From Sipunculus nudus (Eukaryota; Annelida; Sipuncula; Golfingiida; Sipunculidae), in the NCBI GenBank assembly GCA_026874595.1, contig CM049307.1, positions 45,629,678 to 45,693,677 on the forward strand: 64,000 bases of DNA. Reading direction: 5' to 3'. This document shows, piece by piece, positions 41,101 to 52,967 of this stretch. The position numbers and the translations under genes are program-made. Position 1 is the stretch's first letter; every line of letters starts with the position of its first letter. The notes under the pieces are model-generated. The model was not told the DNA's origin. It did no database searches and saw only the letters and a list, made by a program, of their open reading frames with translations.

Positions 41101-41655
41101 AAAAATCTTCAGTGTCTTCAACAATTATATAACACATGTTCAGTATGGTGGTCCAAACCTCTGTTTAAAACATGTCTGTCTGTAAAATATAATTTTCTAT
41201 GTTTTCTGCCTTCAAACATCTTTATTCAGTTGCATGCATATGGAGTCAAATTACAAGGTAGTTTTATAACAATGTCTAGATAATTATTATTATTTAACTG
41301 TGATGTTGATGATGCTTGTATTTCTTCATATTTTGTGTCTGAGGCACAAGGTTTAATTTTTTATTGTTCCACAAAACACAATTGAAAAAGAAAAATTTAA
41401 TGGGATAACCACAGTTCAAGGAATATTCATTTTCCATACAAGTATAGTTATCTTTCCTAAGTGTCTCTGTGTGTGTGTGTGTGTGCGTATACTCACCAGA
41501 GTTCCGCCGCTGCCACTTGATCCTGCGCTGTTTCGTTTACTGTTGAGTGGGCTGTCACGGCTATGGCCGAATGAGTGCATTTCCCTGTCATGGCGACCGA
41601 CCCATTCGGACCCATCAGATAAACCAGGACTATGCTGACGAACAGGTGACAATGG
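34996..41655 (-). CDS. Caskin: Caskin (CASK-interacting protein), 3' half of gene (spliced, partial)
   Basis: Eight exons splice in frame to 774 residues. They encode a Ser/Gly-rich linker, SAM1 (DSEIIRTWLSDL ... GITKPAHRKRL), SAM2 (ADLMEWLQLLNLPFYY ... GIKKLGHQKKIMLA), a long proline-rich region and a C-terminal helix (VLNEIDSMLQGLTDELDAML). The tandem SAM pair is diagnostic, and the tail shares short Caskin motifs: TIKQ..P, LDLNQS...GTIRRMKP and PPPPPKR. In the family, tandem SAM domains polymerise into filaments, and fly Caskin acts with the receptor phosphatase Lar in motor axon guidance. Vertebrate Caskin1 binds CASK at synapses, but I see no clear CASK-binding segment here. The N-terminal ankyrin repeats and SH3 domain are absent and should lie beyond 64000 or in exons I could not recognise. 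Confidence 0.93.
35556..35655 (-). CDS. Caskin: Caskin penultimate exon (proline/arginine linker)
   Basis: The exon enters with two bases completing Gly, then AGADARRVPPPTPKRRDSMR and GSAADHEHQPTP, and leaves in phase 2 with GG. The acceptor is ATTGTTTTAG and the donor GTTAGT. PPPTPKRR resembles an SH3-binding class motif. The low-complexity sequence alone would not identify it, but both junctions keep frame with neighbours. Confidence 0.88.
36180..36485. repeat. Tandem degenerate ~150-bp duplication at the Caskin donor
   Basis: Two diverged units share GATGATTATTGACAGCTAAAC (36210 area) / GATGAATATTGACAGCTAAAC (36353 area) and end in CATGAATATTCATwACC. Near the exon the motif TATTCATTACC occurs twice, 20 bp apart, so the donor GGTAATGAATA is copied. 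The rest of 35656-36487 is ordinary intron. Confidence 0.8.
36488..37891 (-). CDS. Caskin: Caskin large exon (proline-rich region)
   Basis: This 1404-nt exon completes Gly then encodes HQKKIMLAIDRLKRIE, the end of SAM2, and about 450 residues of Ser/Pro-rich sequence. Visible pieces are STLERRGSAELLEA, KPPLPLSSESGSG, SPRPKPKPVAKI, HIYESPDEVIEQ (a possible phosphotyrosine site), STPPPPAAPKPKLPPHP, KKPPPPPKRTNSIK, a run of six Asp, DFPPPPPSLE, NVGTIKQKNPTAKP and LDLNQSMFTENSGTIRRMKP. The last two match conserved Caskin tail motifs. Several PxxP runs suggest SH3 or WW partners. The acceptor is CTTTTAACAG and the donor GTAATG. A second GTAATG donor lies 20 nt downstream and would bring a TGA. Confidence 0.94.
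38184..38319 (-). CDS. Caskin: Caskin SAM2 exon
   Basis: The exon has 45 codons plus one base. It runs ADLMEWLQLLNLPFYYDTLM, KQSYNMGNVNEITWEDLEEI, GIKKL, and the Gly is split with the next exon. The WEDLEEIGIKKLGHQKK signature is the second Caskin SAM domain (vertebrate WEDLQEIGITKLGHQKK). It enters in phase 0. The acceptor is GTATATTTAG and the donor GTCAGC. Confidence 0.95.
38994..39095 (-). CDS. Caskin: Caskin exon, end of SAM1 and inter-SAM linker
   Basis: The exon has 34 codons, DLTAIGITKPAHRKRLKSEI then SKLHIHDGIPDHKP, phase 0 at both ends. DLTAIG.TKP.HRK is almost identical to vertebrate Caskin SAM1. The acceptor is TTTTGGTGACAG and the donor GTGAGT. The linker to SAM2 is short, as in the vertebrate tandem that forms filaments. 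Confidence 0.95.
39659..39769 (-). CDS. Caskin: Caskin SAM1 exon
   Basis: The exon has 37 codons, DSEIIRTWLSDLHYEDYYHL then FIQAGYDMPTISRMTPE, phase 0 at both ends. AGYD.PTISRMTPEDLTAIG across the junction is a Caskin SAM1 hallmark. The acceptor is TTGCTTTTCAG and the donor GTACAA, a weaker donor than its neighbours. Confidence 0.95.
40378..40581 (-). CDS. Caskin: Caskin exon before SAM1 (Ser/Gly-rich), NAGNAG acceptor
   Basis: The exon has 68 codons, starting QLHNAVNLAVTQQHRLSG, then SSSSLGSLDRLEESGYSS and NVHELFQAGLP just before SAM1. It is phase 0 at both ends. The acceptor reads CTGCAGCAG, a NAGNAG tandem; use of the second AG would start the exon at 40578 and drop one Gln. The donor is GTAGGT. 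The Ser/Gly stretch corresponds to the linker between the SH3 and SAM domains. Confidence 0.9.
41466..41486. repeat. (GT)n microsatellite beside a Caskin donor
   Basis: The GT/AC run lies 10-30 bases inside the intron after the donor of the 41497-41655 exon. On the transcribed strand it is a CA run, and intronic CA repeats can bind hnRNP L and change splicing in other animals. Confidence 0.85.
41497..41655 (-). CDS. Caskin: Caskin linker exon, most upstream exon recognised
   Basis: The exon has 53 codons, PLSPVRQHSPGLSDGSEWVG, RHDREMHSFGHSRDSPLNSK, RNSAGSSGSGGTL, phase 0 at both ends. The acceptor is CTTTTTGTTGCAG and the donor GTGAGT, followed by a GT microsatellite. RNSAGSSGS recalls the RNSVGSEGS stretch after the SH3 domain in vertebrate Caskin. 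No SH3 sequence is visible upstream, so the preceding exon may be far away. Confidence 0.88.
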
Positions 41656-41864
41656 CTGCAACAAAAAGAGCAAAACGTTAAAATCCTCACACACATGGTA
41701 GATTAATGGTGTACAACCACAGGTATCTAGATATTATTATTTATCAAATTGATGTGAGAAACAGAACACAAATACTGGTTATATAAACATAACCAATCCA
41801 GCATGAGTATTATATAGGAGAGAGAGTACTGTTATTTAGCCTCTGTTCCTGATTCCTTCATCTG

Positions 41865-41878
41865 CCACCAGATGTCAC
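41865..41878 (+). promoter_or_regulatory. CTCF-like motif CCACCAGATGTCAC
   Basis: Thirteen of 14 bases fit CCASYAGRKGGCRS (T for G at position 11). It lies 210 bp upstream of the Caskin linker exon. Confidence 0.3.
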
Positions 41879-42559
41879 CCCATGCAGAGGGACACGACTG
41901 AACCAGGAAAGTATTAAGTCTGTCTCAGTCTCATCTGAGCCAATTTCCATTGATTTATTCCAAAGTGTAAGCAATCACTAAAGACTCTACCCATTCACAG
42001 ACACATAATCTACAGCTAAAGTGTGATACTCAATAATCTATGCAGTCTGCTCTACAGACATATATAGGTTTCTCCAAAACTACATCTATGACAAAAACAT
42101 TAAAATATGATTCTATTTGTAACAACAAGCACTATAAACCAAAATTTTTAGATACATCCTGTGGTCGTAGCACAATTAAGAGACTATAAAAATGTACGAC
42201 TGTTCCTGTTTATGGATGCTAAACAGGGCTCTCTCACCCTCTAGTCAATGACCATCAGTTATCATTTTCATTGTTAAAAAGTATGGTCTGATCCCTTTGT
42301 GGAAAAACCAAAATTAAAACTTTTTGCAAAATGTAATTTGCTAATAAAACACTTTGTCTAACCTCAGATGTACTGAAGCTTTCCTGTTCATCCCTATGAC
42401 TTCAACAAAAAGTGGCTTCCCTGTAAATACCTTTGTGGAATTTCAGTTTTAACTTTAGTCTTAACCAATGTTATGTACACCGCCTGGCCAATTCAAAATT
42501 TGGGACAAATGTTTTGCTAACCAGCCTCAAACTCAAAGCAAATTTGTTCAAGGCATGAT

Positions 42560-43300
42560 TAGTAAATAGCAGACACACATGACTGCTCTACAGAAACATG
42601 ACCAAATTTCCAGGTGTGCAGCAGACTTGATAATTTTGCTAACCGGGTCATAACAACCTTATTTTAAACAGTGATTTTGCAAATATAAGTGGTGATTGTA
42701 AAACATGAGCATGACCAGTTTTCCATACCATGTGCAACAGACTAGATATTTTGCTTGATAGCCTACATACAAGCACTTAATGCAAAATGTGGATTGTGCA
42801 TTAAAAGCCTGACAAATTTTCAAAATATAAAACAGACTAAACAAGGGACCTATGGGTCACTGTGCTCAGCTGACGTTAACCTTATATGGGAGTTATAAGG
42901 CACATATATGGGAGTTATAAGGCACATATATGGGAGTTATAAGGCACATATATGGGACATATATGGGAGTTATAAGGGACATATATTGGACATATATGGG
43001 AGTTATAGGGGACCTATATGTGGAAGCCTTATAAGTGTTATATAAGGCCCATATATGTGACATATAAGGCTCCTACCTAATTTGCATATAAAATCCATAT
43101 ACCAGACATATATGTGACATATATGGGAGTTATAAGGTTGGATATAAGGGACATATATGGCACATATATGTGCCTTATATGTGCCATATAACTTTCACAT
43201 ATATGGCACTTATAAAAATTTTCGGTAAGGGTATGTCCAACAGACCAAAAAATCTTGCCTACAAGCCAATAAATGTCCTATTTTAAGGCAAGATCTTGCA
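42560..43300. repeat. Decayed ~110-bp repeat interrupted by another element
   Basis: Copies start near GACCAAATTTCCAGGTGTGC (42600), GACCAGTTTTCCATACCATG (42712) and GACAAATTTTCAAAATATAA (42810); a further piece, CCAACAGACC ... CTTGCCTACAAGCC, appears at 43237-43268, after the TATATGGG array. The split suggests that the array at 42880-43215 was inserted into, or arose within, an existing repeat. Confidence 0.55.
42880..43215. repeat. Quasi-palindromic CATATATGGGAGTTATAAGG array
   Basis: A 22-bp unit, CATATATGGGAGTTATAAGG plus CA, is repeated three times at 42893-42960 and then in scrambled and inverted forms up to 43215. Right-hand segments such as CATATATGTGCCTTATA are complementary to left-hand ones, so the whole tract could form a long hairpin. 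It could be a MITE or foldback element; clear termini were not found. Confidence 0.7.
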
Positions 43301-43317
43301 AGCTTAAGACAAATGCC

Positions 43318-43391
43318 ATTGTGGTCTAGAGTGGCTTGTTTACAGCATTGGCTAGTAATGCTGCGCAGGGTCTGATCCCGGGTTGGAGTGG
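43318..43391 (+). mobile_element. tRNA-like head of a possible SINE
   Basis: GTGGTCTAGAGTGGC resembles an A box and GGTCTGATCCCGGGTT resembles a B box, about 45 nt apart, in tRNA-like order. A more GC-rich body follows to about 43620. Stems are too poor for a working tRNA. No target duplication was found. Confidence 0.35.
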
Positions 43392-44469
43392 GTGTTGCCA
43401 TTATTAATGAGATTTCATGTCGAGCTAGCCTGGTGCCTTTTCAATCAAATTTCATCACTGTTCATCTGACAGAGGAAATCAGGATTTTCCTGTTGACTGA
43501 CCACACTGACCCCCGCATCATCACGACTTCCTGCTCAAGCATGGCCCTCGCAGAATAGAACCTAACAGGAGGGTTCCTAGGTCCGGTGGGCAGCCTTTAC
43601 GCCTAACGGTCACTTCATGTCCACTGATGGCTGTTTAAAAGAACAGGAAAAGCCTGTCCTGTCCCATCGTGCCTCACTCTGTGGAATTTTGTAACGAGAC
43701 TAATGTCATCATCTTTCCCCTTGGGAAATTCTTTTATCGGAGATGGAGGGAAATCTTAGACTTGCAATGGTAACATCGCCGGATTCCTTTGTGATGCTGA
43801 TGAGATGGTGCATGTTGCATAGATGGGTGTGCCATCAACGACACTCGTTAATGTTGCATCCACTCCCAAGGGAAATTCCCTTATTACAAGGCTAACATTG
43901 AACCCCTCTTGTGCAACTGCAACAGGAATGGCAGCACTTCATTGCCAATAATATATACATAACACAATGCACATTATGCACAACAATGCTCTGTCTTATT
44001 TCTTGTCTTGTTTTAATTTAAGACATTTTTTTTATTTTTTAATCATAAAGTCTGTTGGTCCACTGTATGAGGATGGTAACCAACTGATAACAATATAACT
44101 TTAGAGTTTTCTATTCACATAGATAAATTTATAATTAAAATATCAAAACTAACACTTGCAAATATAACAATAAACCAATGGCCTGTGATTATTTGTGGCA
44201 GGTCATGGTTGTAAAATCATATTTGATGATAAAAGAAGAAACAGATCAATCAGCAGTGACAGATTATTCACATGTAGTATTATATCTAAAATATTGACTG
44301 GGTAAATCCAGCCTGGCTTGTACATCAAGCCTACAGTCATAGATAATTACTGATACTTGTTTGCTGCACAAGGTTCATTTTTAGTGCTGTGACCCGTCTT
44401 TCCTACATCTCTGACAGGCCTATATTCCATTTCACATCCTGCTGTCCACCTGTTTTTTGTAGATAATTT

Positions 44470-44765
44470 TCTTAAAAGTTTATTTTTTTTTCAATAATTT
44501 CCAAGAAAACAACATATGGAAGTGACAACCTAATAAGGCAATTGAGAATTTTACAATAAATCCCTTGTTTATGTTTCACAACATTTGAGTCTCTTTATGA
44601 CTATCTGGCAGATATGATGTGTCCCTCCATAAGTAGCCATCTTTGTTTTAGCTGGTTATATTTTTAGGGTGTTTACATGAGATCATCAAATCAGCAGCTG
44701 TGAGTTGGGGCTGTTTTTGCATGTGACTAATGAACTTGACTGCCATAAATTGGTAAGATATGTTG
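44470..44765 (+). repeat. Dispersed repeat, copy 1
   Basis: Shares ordered blocks with 61290-61560: TTCAATAATTTCC/TTTAATGATTTTAC, ATGGAAGTGACAACCTAATAAGGCAA, GTTTATGTTT, GTAGCCATCTTTGTTTTAGCT and GGGGCTGTTTTTG. Both copies are in the same orientation. It is probably an old, unclassified transposable element fragment. Confidence 0.7.
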
Positions 44766-46739
44766 TAAAAGGTAGACTGATTTCTCATATTTTCAGCAAA
44801 TTCTGTTTCCCAAATAAGGTGTTAGTTAGGTATTTAGTTATCTTGTTGAAAATTAGGTTCGTTAATCTCTGCTGTACACTATAATTGCTTCCCTTGAAAT
44901 GTAACTAATAAAAAATTTCATAGCAAAAAACAGGTATACATGAGGGGATGAAATGGACTATAGTGAAATATGTCTTCTTGATAATATTTTTCTTTGCATG
45001 TGCATATATAATTGTCTGTGATTATCAAAATGCAACCAATTTAATAGATTATTAAAGAAAATGTTCATTCACCAATATATCTGATATCACAAGTGACTAT
45101 GTTCAAATTTTGCCTTAGAGGCACCATGTTAAAGTCTGCCCCCACTGTTCATTTTTACCACTGGCAGCACAGATGAATGAGTACTTGGCATGAAAATGTC
45201 AGCCTGACAAGGTGCTGTGTTTACCGGAAGAAATGTTATTCCACAAGGAATACAGTGTTCAATATTACCTTGGACTGTCACTTTATCTGACTTTTGAAGA
45301 TCCAGTTATCGCAGTTTTTCTGCGGGAAATTCATCCAGGCACCAGTTATCTAATATAAGGCAACCTAACCCTTTGATGCACAAAGCAACAGCCCACAGAA
45401 TATATATTCCTCAACACAGTTTCTACTGAGAATGTTACTAATGTTCACTTTAGATACTGTATCAATATTTATTTACTTAAGAATCACCTCTGCAAAGCTT
45501 TTAAAAGATTCCACCACCAACTTTGATATTTCTTGTATATTCTTGTATATAATCTATTGATGTATCATATAAAACTGACAAAAACTGAACTGCACACTTT
45601 TGCAACAATATTAACTGAAAAAAATCCAAAAAATGCCATCATTATGGGGCATGGCTTTTCAAGTGGGGCTCTAATAATAAACACATACTCATTTAAGAAT
45701 GATCTGACCAAAAAATGAGAATACTATGCAAGTAGATGTAACATATTGAGATATCTTGTACCCAAACAAACATGCAGAAATAAAAGCAGTAAATAGGATG
45801 AAAATATCATCACCTTCTAACCATGCTGACAGAGGTTAAACTCATCTTATATATGACAGGTTTCTATACTGAAGTAAAATTGTAAATAATAAATTTTTAA
45901 ACCCAATATCAGTAATATCACTATGATCACTTTTACACTCTTTGTGAATGTAATGAAACCTAGGCCTGTTAATCACTACTGATTAATCAATTCAAAAGAG
46001 AAATGTAAACACCAAAGGCAGTCTCCAACTGGAGTTAATTTGCACTCCCATTACCAAGATGAAAACAATTACAACCCACAATCCTCGGCTTTACCAGGCC
46101 GATTAACTTTTGCTGATAGCGTACTCTCTAGCTATCAACCATAATGAACAAAAGAAACATGGAGCTCAAACCAAAGTAATCACTTGCAAAAACTGGGAAA
46201 TATCGCCTAAATGTGTCATGTTTTATTCCCTTGGGGTGCTTAAATAAAGTTGTAGAAACACTTCCCGTTAATAGACTTTAGGGCTTCATGAAAATTGAAG
46301 GTGCTGAATAAACAGATTACTTGTCCAGTCAATTCTAATGAGTCGTTTATTACTGATAATGTTTTGTTCATCCCATGCATTCAAACTTCTCCTTTACAAT
46401 GCCAGCTCCACATTCACAGATTTTTTTTTTTTTTTTTTAGTCATCAGAGAGATCTGTCTGACACTACAGTGGATACCCGCTGGTTCTAAGAATATTATAA
46501 AGTCTCTCTTACCCTTACCAAGCTCAAAACATCACAGAAATATTTCGTTTTCCAAATATTTACCAGCTCTTAATGTTTTAACAGGACACTTGTCAATTCC
46601 TGTTACAATGACTTTTCTTTCACAATAATATACTGTGTCAGAACCAAAAACAATTGTTCATATCATGCATACTTCTGGTATCACTGCGTGTTTGTTATTG
46701 CAAAAATACTATGATGCTGCACCTTATATTGGACTCCAA

Positions 46740-47215
46740 ATCATGTTCAAACCAAAGATATTTCTGTTAAGATAATATAACTGTTATGACAATTTAGATG
46801 TCAAAGAAAAATTTGATTTCCATAATATTTACCATTGCTGATTCATAATCAAATCAAGTTCCATGCAACATCAAATAATATTTTCAACAAATATAGTGCC
46901 ACAGAAAATAGGACTTCCATAATATTTACCTGTACTGATTTCTAAACTACTAATTTTCATGACCAAATTTTTCACTGGAAAATGTATAACTACAGCAAAG
47001 TTTGGCCTCCATAACATTTATGTCCATGCCAGTATATTGACATTAAGTTTTTATAATCAACTAAGTATGTGCTGGAGAAAATAAGGCTCCATAATATTTT
47101 CCTCCACTGTTATTTTAACCAGATAAATTCAAGATCACATTAGGTATTTTTTCTTAATTACTGCGCAACAGGAAAATGGCTTCCAAAATATTTACCTGGC
47201 CAATGTAAATAAACT
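46740..47215. repeat. Degenerate ~93-bp tandem repeat
   Basis: The phrase GGCTTCCATAATATTTACCTG recurs, diverged, near 46815, 46911, 47005, 47086 and 47179, with spacing of about 82-97 bp. Units also share ACAGAAAATA just before it. About five decayed units. Confidence 0.75.
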
Positions 47216-47806
47216 ATGATTAGATTACCTTTTTAACAAAGCTGTCATGCTAACCTTGATTCATGGCAGAGACGGGGACTGATTTCATTTCCCTGTTACA
47301 GCTGTGTCTGATTAAGCACACAGCAAGTTCAGCTGCTGCAGCAGCCAAAGAGGCCTTAAGTTCCCTGACATTTCATACTGCACACAGCAATCACAGACTT
47401 ACAGTTCTGCATCCGATGGATAATGAATTTTTTGTTTTTATATATTTGTGAACATGATCTTGACATTTTCCTAAAAATAAACCATGGTATATATTATTCC
47501 ACAGTGAATTTGTTCTCTTGATATGAACAAAACTGGAAATATTCCTAAAGTTTACTCAAATATGCCATCACACAATGATTACTTTATCACACGTACAAAA
47601 ATATTAATAGAATAACTTATAATATCTAGAAGCATTCCATCAAAGAGGACAAATTTATTTAAATATGTTAAATACTACACTTTTTAACCTCATAACCTTT
47701 CTCTATTTTTAGATCTGAAATCCTTAAGGTATTTCAACCCAATATTTATTTATTGTCAAAAGTAATCCCTGAATCAGAACTATCATGGCTGAAAAATATT
47801 TAAAAC

Positions 47807-47912
47807 TACAGTGGAACCCCTCAATTAAGACAACAGTGGGGACTGACCAAAGTGGTCATAATTGATGGGTGGTCTCAATTGTGGGGTGGTCACAAGGAGG
47901 GGTTCTGCTGTA
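47807..47912. mobile_element. pogo-like MITE, 106 bp
   Basis: Ends are TACAGTGGAACCCCTC and, on the minus strand, TACAGCAGAACCCCTC (14 of 16 match), with TA borders. Internal GACTGACCAAAGTGGTCATAA relates it to 15890-16070. Non-coding. Confidence 0.8.
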
Positions 47913-48996
47913 TATATGGTTTTCTACCGGTCTTCTTTCTTATATATACAACCAAATTTCTGATTCAGTTTGTCTGTTTGGATGTTGGTGTGATCTGACC
48001 AGCTAAAACAGTGCAATGTGGTGGGAAATATTGGGGGGATAAAAATAGTTTGGCATATATCCATAGCCATACAACGGTTGGACAAGAGGCCACAATTTTC
48101 AATACTTCCCCCTGATCATCAACAGCAAAACAAATGCCCTTGAATTCCAGGTTAAACCAAACTCTTTTTAAGTTCAGTCTGGTGCTGAGCTGAGTTATTG
48201 TCATGACTAGTAACTGGTGCATGAAGAATAATTGTGTCTGTAATTAAATAATTAGCCGTCTATTGATGAGTCAGCTGATTATGGACTGTTTGCATATGCT
48301 TCATGAAGTGTGTGGAGGGTGGATACAATTAGTTATATCAGAATATCAATAGTTTTAGGAACACTCAATGATGCTCAAGTTCCGTACCTGGACCTGTGAC
48401 AATCACTCACCTGGATATGTAATTATCTGATTGTCTGATGATCAAATTGCAGATACTCTACACTCTACCATAATTTAACTTGTCATTGATTTTCATCATT
48501 TGCTGGTAAGCACCTGACTAGAATAGCAATTTATATGATACTTACAGACTGAGAATGTATTGATAAATATTGATAAAAATTTTTACCAACTTGTGTGCCC
48601 TTTTAACATTTGGCACATTTAACATGCATTATTTATAAAACAGTATACCAAATTGCTCTGTACAAAATTTTAATATGCTTAAAAATAGACATGTATTTGT
48701 ATTATAATATCAATGTAGTCATTAACTATGTGTTAAAGCAGTAATATCCAGCTTTCACTAAATACAAATTTGGCTTCTCCTGTTTTCCCCAAATTCCTTT
48801 TTATTTTATAATAATAAACTTTTCCACAGTTTTGGACAAGGACCAGAAGTGTGAATCTTAAAAAGATATTGAGTATATGTTGTAGGTATTCTACCTTGTA
48901 TAAAACACAAAAAGAAATAAAATGCCAATAAAGACATGAACTGACATCTTAACAGATCAATATTTTAAACACAGGAGTAGTCTAATTCTTTCTTTA

Positions 48997-49152
48997 TACA
49001 GTGGAACCTGTCTGAAAGAGTAAGCATCTAATTGTCTATTGAGACCATCCTAGAGTATAACGTAAGTATTCACATTGGTTAAAAGTGACCTGTCTAATAA
49101 GACATTCTGTAAATTAAGACCACTTTTGGCCAGTCCCACAGGTTTCACTGTA
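48997..49152. mobile_element. pogo-like MITE, 156 bp
   Basis: Ends are TACAGTGGAACCTGT and, on the minus strand, TACAGTGAAACCTGT (14 of 15 match), with TA borders. The interior has AAGACCACTTTTGGCCAGTCCC. It is 1.1 kb from the MITE at 47807 and shares its CAGTGGAACC terminus. Confidence 0.8.
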
Positions 49153-52100
49153 TGTTTTGATTTTTTTATGTTTTAAATGTTACAAGTATGGTATAAACAT
49201 GGATGACACTGCGTTTTGACTGTGGAAATAGATGACAATGTAAGTATCCTTGCTTCAGCAGCAGGGCAGGAACTGGTGCCGACTCCCGGGATTGTCAATA
49301 TGACAAACATCTCACTGATAGCATGCACAGACTGGTCCCTAGGGAAGAAAACAGCTCCTGGAGACCTAAATCATACAGGTCAACAGAATAACAGGTAAAA
49401 CAGATCAAGTGAGGGACCTTCCCTATTCCATGTTGGATGGAGAAACATAACCCACCTGTGTGAATTTTCTACTGCTTTTATGAAATGCATCAATAAATCA
49501 TATTCTTTGATCTGATATAATATTAAACATATAGCAGAGATATGTAATCCACAGCATTTTTTTGCCTTATTTTTTGCATTCCGTCTAATTAATCTAACTC
49601 TTCTATATACTTTTTGCTCCCTAAATTAACTGACTGCCAGACTAGCACACTACATTAATTCACAACTGGTGGGAAATGCATGTCTCCCATTACCCCAATT
49701 ACCATATTTTTACATCCCAATTACCATATTTTTACATTTGTATGCCAATCTTAGTTCATGCATACTTATTTTGTTCCTAATGAAAAAAGTCAACTGTCTC
49801 TTTGATATCCTATATAAGACAAACATATGATTTGCATAAACTGTTTTAATACTTCTTGCATTATATCATAATAAATGTCATGAAAAGGAGAAAATGATGA
49901 AAGTTATCAAGTGTGCTACGTACTCCTTATGATAACTAGTCTGTTTTATTGCTTTCTTAACCAGAGGCAATGGAAAGCAAATTAAACCAGATAAAATCAC
50001 ACTGATAAATAAAAATATTAAATGTGAAAGGTGTCATATAAATAAGAAACAACGTTATGGGTATGATCATGATATATAATTATAATCTGTCATGTAACCA
50101 GGCACTGTTTGATAAATATAGGTTATCAAAAATATTGAACTCAACATGTCCGTGACTGGAAAATTCTGGTCCCTCGGGAGGCCGAACAGCCTCCGAATAA
50201 AAGAATTGGCTGCAATTTCAATCGCAGAAAGGGACCTGTATTGACAGAGTGGAAGCCCTGTGATTTAATGTACACAAGGCATGTATTTGTGTTACCGATG
50301 GGGTTTTAATAACATCCTTATGGGCCAAGTTACCAAACAGAGGAAAATAATGCTGACATTGCAAAGATACCTGATGTACAAATTTTGTGCTTTTCTAGGA
50401 TTCTAACAAGGAAATACAGGGGGAAAAGCCTTATCCGTTGCTCTGTTGGAAAAATCCACTTATCACAGGTCCCTAGAGATTTACGAAGACCAGTTGAGAC
50501 TCATCTTGTACAAAAAATTAAAAAAAAGAAGTCTTATTTATTTTCTCAATTGGTAAATCCATTAAATTCAGGCCCTGGGGAGAGAAACGGACCAGATATG
50601 CCTCCTCCTGTCTTTTTTCGGTAAACACTTCACATGTTCTATGTTCTGAAACGTACCCCTTTTGCACCAGTTTCTCTCAAGGAATACTTGTTTATGCTGC
50701 CTGAATACTGATATAAAGTCCAGGGCAGGAAGAAACATAGAAGAAACATTTAATTAACAAAGTAAGTCAAAAGGCCCTGGTAATTTATTCTTCTAAGAGA
50801 GTAAAGTCTTGTGAGCAAAGCATGCCTGGAATAATACTTACAATTTATGGATAATAGACAGTATGTTTTGTATTTCATGTATTATATCTCTACAGAACCA
50901 ACACAATTGTATTAAATGAATCATGTGACCAACAAAGCAATCCTGTTGTCATTTTCCTGAAGTGAATCATATTTTTTTTCATTCCCATTTTAATCATAAA
51001 CAGAATAAAAGATACTGACAAACTGAAAATGTATCCACTTGTGACAGTTTTATCAATGTTTAAAAAAATTAATGAAGCAAGGCATAATACTGACAGGAAT
51101 TTAATTTGTATAATCTGAAAATATAAGCAGTCCTATAATCTGTATAAAATAAATACAAGAACTGGAACACATGAAATCAAACCCAAACAGAGTCCTTGAA
51201 AAGGAAGCAAAATATGCCAATTCCGCTTATCTACCCGACCCGGCTGGCAGATTTACTTATTTCAGAATATATAGAAGAAAAAAAGTGCTGAGACAGCCGA
51301 CTAATACTGGCTTCAGAATAATCAGATTTAGCGAGAGCCTATGAACAACATGCTTAGCCAAAAACGATGAAAACAGCCACCAGGGAAATTAATCTACCAG
51401 CCACCACAAGTAGCCATTGAGGATGAAACTTTGAGTTGTACCTGGATGCAAAACCTCTCTGCTTTCTATCTGCCATCTAGTGGGTGTTTTTTTTCTGCGC
51501 AAGGGTAGTTACAGGTTTACCGCAAATTACCTCATGGAAAATACTTCTCCAATGATGCAGCATCCTAGTGGCGGTAATTGGAACAATTATAAGGATGTCT
51601 CATTTTTATTATTATGACAGGAGGGAGAGTGTGATTGAATTTCTTATAAAAAAAAAGAAAAATGGAAAATAACAAAACATAAACCACAACTGCACTTCGT
51701 GGCAAGGAAAATGTTAATAAAATCATGCTGGGGTTAAACCTAGTGCAGGAAATTCCTGATTCCTGGAAATCTTTAAATTTATGATGACATTATGATTGGT
51801 AATTGGCTATCTGGAAACTGCTTCCAAATGGCACCCCTTACAAGGCAGGTACCAGGTCATTTCCTGATAGTGGTCAATGTAACTGGCACAGTGGTATTTT
51901 TAAAAGCATTATAACAACACTGTTTGATTGGACATGTTAAATGCTCCACTGCCATTCATAAAGTCCTCTAAACAAGTATGCCAGTATTGGAGTTCTAGTT
52001 AGGAAGTGTAGAGCATTTCCTCCTGAAATTTCAAGGGCCAATCAGCAGCAAAATTTTATTGATTGAGAGAGACAAGGTTGGAGAAAGAAGTAGAATATAG

Positions 52101-52282
52101 TGTAGTGGAAATGCAGACCAAGAGCAAGGAATAAGACATAAACAATCTGAAAGAACTACTAACCTGCTTTAGTCAAACATGGCACTGGGGCCCCCTATTT
52201 CCCCCTACTTCTTTTAAGTTCACATTTATGTGTTCATCAGTTCCTGTGACATACAACCAGAAAACTGATAAAGGCTGCAAGT

Positions 52283-52354
52283 CCACTTTTAAAGATTACA
52301 AGGCTGTTTCCACCTTCTCCACTTTTAAAGATTACAAGGCTGTTTCCACCTTCT
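52283..52354. repeat. Perfect 36-bp tandem duplication
   Basis: Two identical 36-bp copies begin CCACTTTTAAAGATTACAAG (52283-52318 and 52319-52354). Perfect identity indicates a recent event or an assembly duplicate. Confidence 0.97.
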
Positions 52355-52624
52355 GCAACATTTTGAAATCTCTCATCCATTGTGATACAATGCTTGTCAA
52401 TGGGGGGGGGGGGTACCTTGAATTTGATTACATTAACATTAACAGTTAGATTGCTGATCAGCAATATTTCTCTAGTAAATACTGAACTGTTGAAATCTTT
52501 CCCTGCACCTGCTACATTGTACATATTGCCAACTGAGTTAACAATCCTTTATCTTTTGCTGAGGATACAAAAAGGAAGGATTGAGTGTGAACATATCCCA
52601 TACAGTGCTTTGTTTCATGAATGA

Positions 52625-52638
52625 ACACTAGGTGGCAC
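52625..52638 (+). promoter_or_regulatory. CTCF-like motif ACACTAGGTGGCAC
   Basis: Thirteen of 14 bases fit CCASYAGRKGGCRS; only the first base differs. It is in the upstream Caskin region. Confidence 0.35.
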
Positions 52639-52967
52639 TGAGGAGCAGAATATGTCCTACCGTAAATTATAAGAATTCAGATATACACCAAGTGGTCAGT
52701 AAAGCATGGACACCTTGCACTCTGCTAATGATGCCATGAAAACCACTGGTTATACCATGACAACCACAGGAACAGAATGCAGATCTCCAGAGAACCAAAG
52801 GTTACAGTCAAGTTCAACCAGTCTTAACCAGGAATAATCATAATGGTGTACTGGTAACATGTGAAAGGTGCCAGAAACCCCAAAAGAATTTCTCAAAGAG
52901 GCTTCCTTCATGACAAGTTTATCTGTAAAGTGTTACAATACACAATCAGAAGAATCAAGACAGTCTT

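Noticed and set aside
47263..47451. 62-codon ORF with an Ala run
   Set aside because: The alanines come from a GCA repeat-like stretch. No homology is recognised.
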